This document shows, piece after piece, positions 1 through 6,375 of a stretch of 12,804 nt of DNA. The notes beneath the pieces are model-generated. The model saw only the letters and a program-made list of their open reading frames with translations, did not search any database and had not been told where the DNA came from. Source of the DNA: Lachnospiraceae bacterium UBA1748 (GTDB lineage Bacteria; Bacillota; Clostridia; Lachnospirales; Lachnospiraceae); assembly GCA_002314855.1 (NCBI GenBank), contig DCHQ01000098.1:440-13243 (forward strand), read 5' to 3'. Both the position numbers and the translations under genes were made by a program. How positions within the stretch are numbered: the first letter of the stretch is position 1; each line of letters begins with the position of its first letter.

Positions 1-1502
1 GACTCACCTGACTCAAATGCAATAAGTGATCCCTGCTTACGATATGATATCTCACCCTTAAATGGTGCATATCCATCGAAAATAGTATTCATAATACCAT
101 TACCCTTGGTAGCAGTCATAAAGTCTCCTCTATAACCGATAAGTCCACGAGATGGTATAGAGAACTCAAGTCTTGTATAGCCACCCTGAGCCATACCCAT
201 GTTAAGAAGTTCTCCCTTTCTCATACTAAGTGTCTCAATGATAGAACCTGAGAATTCTTCTGGAACATCAATATATGCCTTTTCCATAGGTTCAAGCTTC
301 TTGCCATTCTCATCGAAGTGATAAAGAACCTCCGCCTTGGATACCGCAAACTCATATCCTTCACGACGCATATTTTCTATTAACACTGAAAGGTGAAGTT
401 CTCCACGCCCCGATACCTTAAAGCTCTCTGTATTCTCTGTTTCTTCTACTCTAAGAGATACATCCGTATTAAGCTCACGGAATAATCTCTCTCTAAGATG
501 TCTACTAGTTACAAACTTACCTTCTGTACCTGCAAATGGAGAATCATTTACTATAAAGTTCATAGCTATAGTAGGCTCTGAAATCTTCTGGAATGGAATA
601 GGCGCTATATTCTCTGGAGAACAAAGTGTATCTCCTATATGAATATCGGCTATACCCGAGATAGCTACGATAGAACCTATACCGGCACTCTGAACCTCTA
701 CCTTATTAAGTCCGTCATATTCATACAGACGGCTTACCTTTACCTTCTTGGTTTTCTCTGGTTCATGAGCATTAACTATTACAACTTCCTGGTTAACCTT
801 AATCTCACCATTATCAACCTTACCGCAACCAATACGACCTACGTACTCATTGTAATCAATAGTACTGATAAGTACCTGTGTACCTGCTTCTGGGTCTCCC
901 TCTGGAGCTGGTACATAGTCAAGAATTGTTTCAAAAAGTGGAAGCATATTCTCGCCCTGCTCATCGAGGCTAAGTGATGCATAACCATTCTTAGCTGAAG
1001 CAAATACAAATGGACAGTCAAGCTGCTCATCATCAGCATCAAGATCCATAAATAACTCTAATACTTCATCTATAACCTCAGCTGCTCTAGCCTCTGGTCT
1101 ATCAATCTTGTTGATACATACAATAACCTTTAATCCAAGCTCAAGGGCCTTCTGTGTTACAAAACGTGTCTGTGGCATCGCACCTTCAAATGCATCAACC
1201 ACGAGGATTACGCCGTCAACCATCTTAAGTACACGCTCAACCTCGCCACCAAAATCAGCATGTCCTGGTGTATCGATAATATTAATCTTAGTGTCTTTAT
1301 AAAAAACAGCTGTATTCTTGGCAAGGATAGTGATACCACGCTCACGCTCAATATCATTGCTATCCATGACTCTTTCAGCCACTTCCTGATTCTCTCTAAA
1401 TACGCCGCTCTGTTTAAGTAATTCATCTACAAGTGTAGTTTTACCATGATCTACGTGAGCGATAATTGCTATGTTACGTACGTCTTCTCTCTTTTGCTTC
1501 AT
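1..1502 (-). CDS. typA: Translational GTPase TypA/BipA (partial, C-terminus off window)
   Basis: A ribosome-binding GTPase of the EF-G/LepA superfamily, linked in other bacteria to 50S assembly and stress or cold adaptation (family knowledge). The reading frame is open for 500 codons from the ATG at 1502-1500 to the window edge; the family is about 610 residues, so roughly 110 C-terminal residues are missing. Seen in the translation: G1 AHVDHGKT (residues 15-22), G2 RGIT (55-58), G3 DTPGH (77-81) and G4 NKID (131-134), followed by domain II and the EF-G-like C-terminal part with RGELHLSVLIENMRREGYE and the TypA-typical SRGLIGYRGDFMT. A GAGG Shine-Dalgarno lies six bases before the ATG. The gene is transcribed away from the GGDEF gene from a clear promoter at 1607-1579. 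No frame damage is seen. The TypA assignment, rather than LepA or EF-G, rests on the N-terminus and the GLIGYRGDF block. Confidence 0.96.
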   Translation of the reverse strand, partial: MKQKREDVRNIAIIAHVDHGKTTLVDELLKQSGVFRENQEVAERVMDSNDIERERGITILAKNTAVFYKDTKINIIDTPGHADFGGEVERVLKMVDGVILVVDAFEGAMPQTRFVTQKALELGLKVIVCINKIDRPEARAAEVIDEVLELFMDLDADDEQLDCPFVFASAKNGYASLSLDEQGENMLPLFETILDYVPAPEGDPEAGTQVLISTIDYNEYVGRIGCGKVDNGEIKVNQEVVIVNAHEPEKTKKVKVSRLYEYDGLNKVEVQSAGIGSIVAISGIADIHIGDTLCSPENIAPIPFQKISEPTIAMNFIVNDSPFAGTEGKFVTSRHLRERLFRELNTDVSLRVEETENTESFKVSGRGELHLSVLIENMRREGYEFAVSKAEVLYHFDENGKKLEPMEKAYIDVPEEFSGSIIETLSMRKGELLNMGMAQGGYTRLEFSIPSRGLIGYRGDFMTATKGNGIMNTIFDGYAPFKGEISYRKQGSLIAFESGE

Positions 1503-1516
1503 AATTGCCTCATTTC

Positions 1517-1542
1517 AATTAGTTACTAGTAATTCACTAATT
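1517..1542 (-). repeat. AT-rich inverted repeat in the typA leader
   Basis: AATTAG (1517-1522) and CTAATT (1537-1542) are inverted arms enclosing the perfect 10-base palindrome TTACTAGTAA (1523-1532). It lies between the typA promoter and its Shine-Dalgarno. It could form a weak hairpin in the mRNA or be a protein site. In an AT-rich gap it may also be chance. Confidence 0.35.
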
Positions 1543-1578
1543 ATCTCATTATTTATATACGCATTTTACCAAACACAT

Positions 1579-1607
1579 AGTATAGCACCCCTTTGGTTAA
1601 TGTGCAA
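1579..1607 (-). promoter_or_regulatory. SigmaA-type promoter of typA
   Basis: On the minus strand TTGCAC (1607-1602) and TATACT (1584-1579) are separated by exactly 17 bases. Each differs from consensus at one or two positions. The predicted transcript would start near 1572 and carry a leader of about 70 bases before the typA ATG. Predicted from sequence only. Confidence 0.75.
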
Positions 1608-1652
1608 GAAAATCCCCTGTCTATTTTAGGCACTTTTGCGAATCTTTTTTGT

Positions 1653-1682
1653 TTGAGGTATACGTATTAAGAATGATATAAT
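1653..1682 (+). promoter_or_regulatory. SigmaA-type promoter of the GGDEF gene
   Basis: A perfect TATAAT (1677-1682) follows TTGAGG (1653-1658) with an 18-base spacer. The predicted start is near 1689, about 30 bases before the ATG at 1719. The promoter is back to back with that of typA, with about 45 bases between the two -35 boxes. Confidence 0.65.
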
Positions 1683-1718
1683 ATCATTTAGAAAAATTGG
1701 TTAAATTAAGGAATAGCA

Positions 1719-2822
1719 ATGAAAAAGATTTTTCAAAACGCTATCAACTTTCTACTTATGGACGTTCAGTCCAAGACAGAAACCAAGGATCTTGCAGTAC
1801 TTATACGTATTACATGTATCCTCCTTTCTCTCTATTATTTAATAGTAGGAATCGCAATAGCTTTTTTCCAAAAATATATAATGGGTATCATGCTCATAGC
1901 TGCTATTGGTATGCTTATCGCCGCTTTTATATGCACCTATGAGAACCGAACGTTTATTGGACTTGTAATCCTAAATGCTGTAATACTAATATTCTCATCG
2001 GCACTGTCGTTCAATGTTGGATATTCACTGGACTTTCATGTATTAACCTTCCTGAATATATTGTTTGTCTATTTCAACAAAACCGAGAACATGATGTTAA
2101 AGCGTTTCTACGCAACTGCCATATGTATTTATAATATGTTTTTCTCTCAGATATGTGATGCGCTTGGAGCTCCTGGTTTATCGGATGGTCTTCCAACAGT
2201 ATTAGTTAGAGATATGAACATTGTTATCCTTACTGGATTAGTTGGAACGGTTGCATACAGCTTTTGTACCAAATTCAACCAGGCCGAGGACAAACTTCGT
2301 AAGATTAACGACAACCTTGAGCAAATGGCCAATATCGATACACTGACTGGCTTGTCCAATCGTAGACATATGAATGATTACTTATCCTCTCTTGTTTATG
2401 AGTATAATAAGGATGCAAGAGGAAGAAAGACATTTACTCTTGCCATTGGCGACGTAGATTTCTTCAAAAAAGTTAACGATACTTACGGTCACGAAGTTGG
2501 CGACTATGTATTATCTACTCTTGCCAAGATGTTTGATGAGCATATGAAAGGTAAAGGACATGTTGCTAGATGGGGCGGTGAAGAATTCCTCTTCTGCTTT
2601 GAGAATATGGATCTCAATGCTGCTTACTTACACCTAGATGCACTAAGACATAGAATCGAAATAACACCATTCCAGTTCCGCGATAATGTATTTAATCTCT
2701 CAATGTCTTACGGACTAGAAGAATTTAACAGTAGACTTGGTGTTGAAGCAACTATCAACAGAGCGGACGAAAAGCTTTATAAGGCTAAAACAAGCGGACG
2801 TAACCGTGTTGTTATCCAATAA
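1719..2822 (+). CDS. Membrane-anchored GGDEF diguanylate cyclase
   Basis: Predicted to make cyclic di-GMP from two GTP. The 367-residue protein has a hydrophobic N-terminal half (about residues 28-185) with roughly five or six membrane segments. A short linker helix (about 187-205) follows, then a complete GGDEF domain. Visible motifs are DTLTGLSNRR (207-216), GDVDFFKKVNDTYGH (244-258) and GGEEF (286-290). D245, N253 and D262 sit where the PleD metal and substrate residues lie, so the enzyme looks active. The allosteric RxxD inhibition site is absent: the equivalent stretch is KGKG (277-280). I do not recognise the membrane domain as a named sensor; it has no obvious PAS, HAMP or large extracellular loop. 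The start is set by AAGGA (1708-1712) six bases before the ATG. The gene is monocistronic, from its own promoter to the terminator at 2821-2850. Confidence 0.9.
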   Translation: MKKIFQNAINFLLMDVQSKTETKDLAVLIRITCILLSLYYLIVGIAIAFFQKYIMGIMLIAAIGMLIAAFICTYENRTFIGLVILNAVILIFSSALSFNVGYSLDFHVLTFLNILFVYFNKTENMMLKRFYATAICIYNMFFSQICDALGAPGLSDGLPTVLVRDMNIVILTGLVGTVAYSFCTKFNQAEDKLRKINDNLEQMANIDTLTGLSNRRHMNDYLSSLVYEYNKDARGRKTFTLAIGDVDFFKKVNDTYGHEVGDYVLSTLAKMFDEHMKGKGHVARWGGEEFLFCFENMDLNAAYLHLDALRHRIEITPFQFRDNVFNLSMSYGLEEFNSRLGVEATINRADEKLYKAKTSGRNRVVIQ

Positions 2823-2850
2823 AAAAACTGGCAGCCCTGCCAGTTTTTTT
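2821..2850. terminator. Bidirectional intrinsic terminator between the GGDEF gene and folA
   Basis: The stem ACTGGCA (2827-2833) pairs with TGCCAGT (2838-2844) across a GCCC loop. A run of A lies on the left and a run of seven T on the right, so the hairpin works on both strands. It starts inside the stop codon of the GGDEF gene and its right edge touches the stop codon of folA (2851-2849), so one compact element serves two converging genes. Confidence 0.9.
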
Positions 2851-3337
2851 ATTTTCTCACATACTTCACAAAAGTATATGTCACATCGAAATACACCTCT
2901 TCATCACTTTCGACTGCTATTTCCCACTCATCGCTTTTATCAAGATCGGGAAAATATGTATCAGCTGCGTAGCTATGATCCACGCGTGTTACGTGGGCAG
3001 TGTCACAGTAAGGAAGTAGTTCCTTATATACACTCTCGCCACCACATACATACACGTCTCTGGAATCATACTTCTCAAGTTCCTTAAGAAGCTCTTCGGT
3101 GCTATGAACCACAACTGCTCCTGCAACTGTATAATTCTTATCCCTGGACATAATAATATTTGTTCTGCTATCAAGCGGACGACCACCTGGAAATGTTGCA
3201 AGAGTTTTCCTTCCAAGGACTATCACCTTACCAGTAGTCATCTCACGAAAGCTTTTCATATCCTTCGGTATGCTAACAAGCAGTTTATTATTATTACCTA
3301 TTGCCCAGTTTCTATCTGCGCATACAATTAAGTTCAT
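2849..3337 (-). CDS. folA: Dihydrofolate reductase
   Basis: NADPH-dependent reduction of dihydrofolate to tetrahydrofolate. From the ATG at 3337-3335 the protein has 162 residues, the normal DHFR length. An in-frame ATG 23 codons upstream lies inside thyX, has no family support and is rejected. Seen: N-terminal MNLIVCADRNWAIGN with the WAIG block (11-14), the catalytic acid D26 in IPKDMKSF, the NADPH-binding block VLGRKT (40-45), SRTNIIMSRD (57-66) and the glycine pair CGGESVY (98-104). The tryptophan found near position 22 of E. coli DHFR is replaced by valine (V21); as far as I recall, clostridial homologues often lack it. The ATG overlaps the thyX stop by one base (TAATG), so translation is probably coupled to thyX. 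No promoter of its own is seen, and transcription ends at the hairpin at 2821-2850. Confidence 0.95.
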   Translation of the reverse strand: MNLIVCADRNWAIGNNNKLLVSIPKDMKSFREMTTGKVIVLGRKTLATFPGGRPLDSRTNIIMSRDKNYTVAGAVVVHSTEELLKELEKYDSRDVYVCGGESVYKELLPYCDTAHVTRVDHSYAADTYFPDLDKSDEWEIAVESDEEVYFDVTYTFVKYVRK

Positions 3338-4017
3338 TATTCTTCTACCTTTCGTGGCTTTCTTCCACAGCATTTTGCCTCGGTGCAGAAACCTGCCACC
3401 TCGCACTTAGGAAGGAAATACTTCTCAGCAAGATACTTCCATTCATCTGAATAATTGCTAAGTGCTTCTATCATATCTTTCATTAGTTTTCTGTACTCCC
3501 AGTACGCTCTGGTGCACATTCTCTGATGACTCATATCAATGAGATTTCGAAGATTAGTACGAACCACAACCTTAGTTTCCATACCGAGTGGAAGAAGCAT
3601 ACCTATATCCTCTCTTGGAAGTCCAAGGCTCTCGAGCTTTTGCATAGCAACTAATATATTATTCATTGCATCATCATATATCTTTTCAGCTTCAGCATTG
3701 CCTTTAATAATTGGCGCTGTAACATAAGGAAATCCCTTCTGATAGTTGATATATCTTGTTGATGCCTGAAGTCTTGTTGGTCCACCTGCAATATGAGTAT
3801 AAAACTCGCGAATAACTCTTGCCGAATATCCATCAAGAATCATAAATACCTGTGGATATTCCCAGGTCCTTCCATGACCTGATGTTAAACAGTCAATACC
3901 TCGCTTATAATTCTTCTCCGCATCTGTAATATTGCCACCCCAACATACACCTGCTTCTCTACCAATAAGACTAATTGGATCCTTAGTTGTTTCTTCCTGT
4001 ATAATTATTGAACTCAT
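3337..4017 (-). CDS. thyX: FAD-dependent thymidylate synthase, divergent ThyX
   Basis: Flavin-dependent methylation of dUMP to dTMP with methylene-tetrahydrofolate, leaving tetrahydrofolate rather than dihydrofolate. The protein has 226 residues, within the ThyX range. The STRY block (86-89) matches the end of the ThyX signature RHRxxSxNExSxRY, with S86 and R88 in the expected places. The first part is replaced by YTHIAGGPTRLQA (73-85), so RHR is missing. The C-terminal block RNLIDMSHQRMCTRAYWEYR (157-176) fits the family's conserved RNL...R...A.WE.R region. The tail carries C205, C211, C216 and C217. A Shine-Dalgarno AGGGGA lies shortly before the ATG. The 74-base gap after mgtE shows no terminator or convincing promoter, so co-transcription with mgtE is possible. 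As far as I recall, the same variant signature occurs in other Lachnospiraceae ThyX proteins. Confidence 0.9.
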   Translation of the reverse strand: MSSIIIQEETTKDPISLIGREAGVCWGGNITDAEKNYKRGIDCLTSGHGRTWEYPQVFMILDGYSARVIREFYTHIAGGPTRLQASTRYINYQKGFPYVTAPIIKGNAEAEKIYDDAMNNILVAMQKLESLGLPREDIGMLLPLGMETKVVVRTNLRNLIDMSHQRMCTRAYWEYRKLMKDMIEALSNYSDEWKYLAEKYFLPKCEVAGFCTEAKCCGRKPRKVEE

Positions 4018-4091
4018 TTCTATTCCCCTATTTTTAATTTCGTATTAACAAACACTGTTATTATGTTTTACTTGGTTCTCGCTTCGAAAAA

Positions 4092-5447
4092 CTACAATCC
4101 TAAGATTCTTGTTGCTATAGCAAAATAAACCAATAATGATAATGCATCAACAATTGTAGTGATAAATGGACTAGCCATAACAGCCGGGTCAAAACCAAGT
4201 TTTTTTGCAAACATTGGAAGTGTACATCCTACCATCTTGGCAATAAGAACTGCCAATAATAAAGTGAGACATACAGTAAGCGCAACAGCAATTGAGACCT
4301 TGTCGAAAACTAGCAGTTTCACAAAATTAGCCGCTGCTAGTGACAATCCGCAAAGCGCTGCAACTCGTATTTCCTTCCACATTACTTTTGCTATATCTAT
4401 AAACTCTATCTCATTAAGCGAAAGACCACGGATAATAGTAACTGATGCCTGTCCACCAGCATTTCCACCTGTGTCCATCAGCATCGGTATATATGCAACT
4501 AATATTGCGCATCTGCTGAGCGCTTCCTCAAAACCAGAAATTATGCTTCCAGTAAATGTTGCTGATATCATGAGTAACAGTAACCACGGCATACGCTTTA
4601 ACCATATCGAGACAACTCCCGTCTTCATATAAGGCTTTTCAGATGGGATAATAGCCGCCATCTTTTCAATATCCTCGGTAGCCTCTTCTTCCATGATATC
4701 CACAACGTCATCGACTGTAATGATACCGACAAGTCGGTTCTCATTGTCAACGACAGGCATCGAAGTAAAGTCGTACTTTTGGAAGGTTCGCGCAACCTCT
4801 TCCTGATCCATAAGAGTATGAATAGATACTACATTCTCATGCATTATCTCGCCGATTATCTCATCAGGCTCTGACAAAAGAAGATATCGTAGCGCTACTG
4901 TACCAAGCAAAGTTCTTTTACTATCAAGTACGTAACAGATATTGATAGTTTCTGAATCGATACCAATCTTCTTGATACGCTCTATCGCCTCAGAAACTGT
5001 AATATCATCGCGGAGATCCACATACTCCACGGTCATGACACTACCAGCACTATCCTCAGGATATCTTAAAAGATGATTAATATCCTCTCTTGTTTCCGCA
5101 TTGGCATTGGCCAAAATTCTTTTAACTATATTGGCAGGCATCTCTTCAAGAAGGTCAGTAGCATCATCGGCCATCAGGTTATTGACGATGTTGGCTGCTT
5201 CCTTATCGGAAAGCCTTGTAATGATTGACTGCTGCGTATCGATTTCAAGATATGAAAATGCATCCGCTGCAGTATCTTTAGGTAATATTCTAAATACCTT
5301 GATAAGCTGTTCTTCCTCGAGTTCTTCCAGGAATCCAGCTATATCGGCTACGTTTAATTCTTCCAGCTCTTGTCTAAGGCTAGTATACTGTTTTGTTTCA
5401 AGTAGATCCTTTAAATCTTCAAACTGTTCCTTTAATTCTTCGTCCAC
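4092..5447 (-). CDS. mgtE: Magnesium transporter MgtE
   Basis: Homodimeric magnesium channel/transporter of the inner membrane, gated by cytosolic magnesium. The 451-residue protein has the full family order: an N-terminal acidic helical domain (about 1-130), two CBS domains (about 136-195 and 200-258), a connecting helix and a five-helix membrane domain (about 285-451). Seen: GGNAGGQASVTIIRGLSL (327-344) of the pore region, and SPFITTIVDALSLLVYF (426-442), in which D434 lies where the pore aspartate D432 of the Thermus protein is expected. The N-domain is rich in Asp and Glu, as needed for magnesium sensing. The start is GTG (5447-5445), supported by a perfect AGGAGGT (5460-5454) six bases upstream and no competing ATG. 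Only 30 bases separate it from yigZ, with no room for a magnesium riboswitch, so control is probably at the protein level. Confidence 0.96.
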   Translation of the reverse strand: MDEELKEQFEDLKDLLETKQYTSLRQELEELNVADIAGFLEELEEEQLIKVFRILPKDTAADAFSYLEIDTQQSIITRLSDKEAANIVNNLMADDATDLLEEMPANIVKRILANANAETREDINHLLRYPEDSAGSVMTVEYVDLRDDITVSEAIERIKKIGIDSETINICYVLDSKRTLLGTVALRYLLLSEPDEIIGEIMHENVVSIHTLMDQEEVARTFQKYDFTSMPVVDNENRLVGIITVDDVVDIMEEEATEDIEKMAAIIPSEKPYMKTGVVSIWLKRMPWLLLLMISATFTGSIISGFEEALSRCAILVAYIPMLMDTGGNAGGQASVTIIRGLSLNEIEFIDIAKVMWKEIRVAALCGLSLAAANFVKLLVFDKVSIAVALTVCLTLLLAVLIAKMVGCTLPMFAKKLGFDPAVMASPFITTIVDALSLLVYFAIATRILGL

Positions 5448-5477
5448 AGTAGTACCTCCTTTTTATATTAATATAGA

Positions 5478-6143
5478 TTACTCAGACAAATATTGGCACT
5501 CACCAATCTCATCTATCCTAATCTTTCCATTAGTCAGCTCAATTAGTTGCTTGTATGCCTGTTCCTTATCGGTGATAGGAATTATCACCTTTGAAAAAAC
5601 TTTATCGGAATAATCAGTACCTTCTATATTATAAGCATTTCCTGCCAGGTAGCTCTGCACTCGGCCCCACTCGTTATAGTCCATAGTAAGTGCATATATC
5701 ATACCTTTACGCTGAACTGCTATCCTAGCCGCGGCCAGTCCTTCCTTCACAGCAGCCTGATAAGCTCTAACCAGGCCTCCAGTTCCAAGTAGCACACCAC
5801 CAAAATATCTTGTTACTACAACTGCAACATTATGAACCTCAGCTCCAAGAAGCACCTCAAGCATAGGCCTTCCAGCAGTACCAGACGGCTCACCATCATC
5901 ACTGCACCTCGTAAGCTCATTATGCTCACCTATAACAAACGCACTACAATTGTGTCTTGCATCCCAGTATTTTTTCTTCATTTCTTCGATAAAAGCCACC
6001 GCTTCACTTTCATCATTGACAGGTCGTATTGTTGCAATAAACCTTGATTTCTTTTCAATGATTTCGCCTACGGCGCCTTCTATCACTATTTTAACATCAC
6101 ACATACCAACATCATAACACAGTTGATACCTAATTACACCCAT
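5478..6143 (-). CDS. yigZ: YigZ/IMPACT family protein
   Basis: Conserved protein of the UPF0029/IMPACT family, related to the eukaryotic translation regulator IMPACT; its biochemical role in bacteria is unsettled. The 221 residues hold an N-terminal domain (about 24-135) with KKSRFIA (31-37), DARHNCSAF (61-69), SDDGEPSGTAGRPML (81-95) and VTRYFGGVLLGTGGLVRAYQ (110-129), all family blocks, and a smaller C-terminal domain (about 145-205) in the place of DUF1949. The start is uncertain. ATG at 6143-6141 has an in-frame stop two codons upstream and only a weak GGAT site. M14 (6104) also fits the family's usual N-terminus but has no Shine-Dalgarno. It is the first gene of the minus-strand group leading to mgtE, thyX and folA. 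I could not settle a promoter for it in the gap to the penicillin-binding protein. Confidence 0.92.
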   Translation of the reverse strand: MGVIRYQLCYDVGMCDVKIVIEGAVGEIIEKKSRFIATIRPVNDESEAVAFIEEMKKKYWDARHNCSAFVIGEHNELTRCSDDGEPSGTAGRPMLEVLLGAEVHNVAVVVTRYFGGVLLGTGGLVRAYQAAVKEGLAAARIAVQRKGMIYALTMDYNEWGRVQSYLAGNAYNIEGTDYSDKVFSKVIIPITDKEQAYKQLIELTNGKIRIDEIGECQYLSE

Positions 6144-6219
6144 TATTTATCCATTCAGTTTTGTACTCAATCACCATAAATACAGTTATTTGCTTCATAT
6201 TAATATGCATTTCTATATT

Positions 6220-6248
6220 TTTACTTTTTATACTAATTGATGTATAAT
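6220..6248 (+). promoter_or_regulatory. Candidate sigmaA promoter of the class A PBP gene
   Basis: A perfect TATAAT (6243-6248) follows TTTACT (6220-6225) with a 17-base spacer. The start would be near 6255, giving a leader of about 120 bases. A second TATACT at 6319-6324 is closer to the gene but has no -35 partner. Confidence 0.5.
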
Positions 6249-6258
6249 ATTATGGACT

Positions 6259-6274
6259 ATGAGTACGTAGTCAT
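6259..6274. promoter_or_regulatory. Operator-like palindrome at the predicted PBP transcription start
   Basis: ATGAGTACGTAGTCAT is an inverted repeat around a TACGTA centre; 14 of its 16 bases obey the symmetry. It begins about ten bases after the predicted -10 box, where a repressor would block initiation or early elongation. No matching regulator gene is in the window, so the role is inference. Confidence 0.35.
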
Positions 6275-6334
6275 ATCGTTTATATTGTGTTTTAAAAATT
6301 ATTAACAACTATAGATTGTATACTAGATTAAAAT

Positions 6335-6354
6335 AATGAGGATTATCTCTCATT
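6335..6354 (+). repeat. Small inverted repeat in the PBP leader
   Basis: AATGAG (6335-6340) and CTCATT (6349-6354) form a 6-base stem with an 8-base loop just before the two possible start codons. The stem includes part of a GAGG sequence (6338-6341) that is too far from either ATG to be a normal Shine-Dalgarno. It could tune translation, or be chance. Confidence 0.3.
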
Positions 6355-6375
6355 GTTATGAAAGGCGTGAACAAA

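Noticed and set aside
639..977. Plus-strand open frame opposite typA
   Set aside because: It lies on the antisense of a clear TypA coding region and has no family features. The same holds for 1108-1302 plus, 4159-4632 plus, 5101-5613 plus and other shadow frames.
3338..3406. Longer folA reading frame starting inside thyX
   Set aside because: The extra residues are the thyX C-terminus in another frame and do not resemble DHFR; the ATG at 3337 gives the exact family start.
5448..5477. Magnesium riboswitch before mgtE
   Set aside because: Only 30 bases separate yigZ and mgtE, too short for a magnesium-sensing leader.
6319..6324. TATACT as the PBP promoter
   Set aside because: No -35 box at 16-18 bases and no correct extended -10; the promoter at 6220-6248 fits better.
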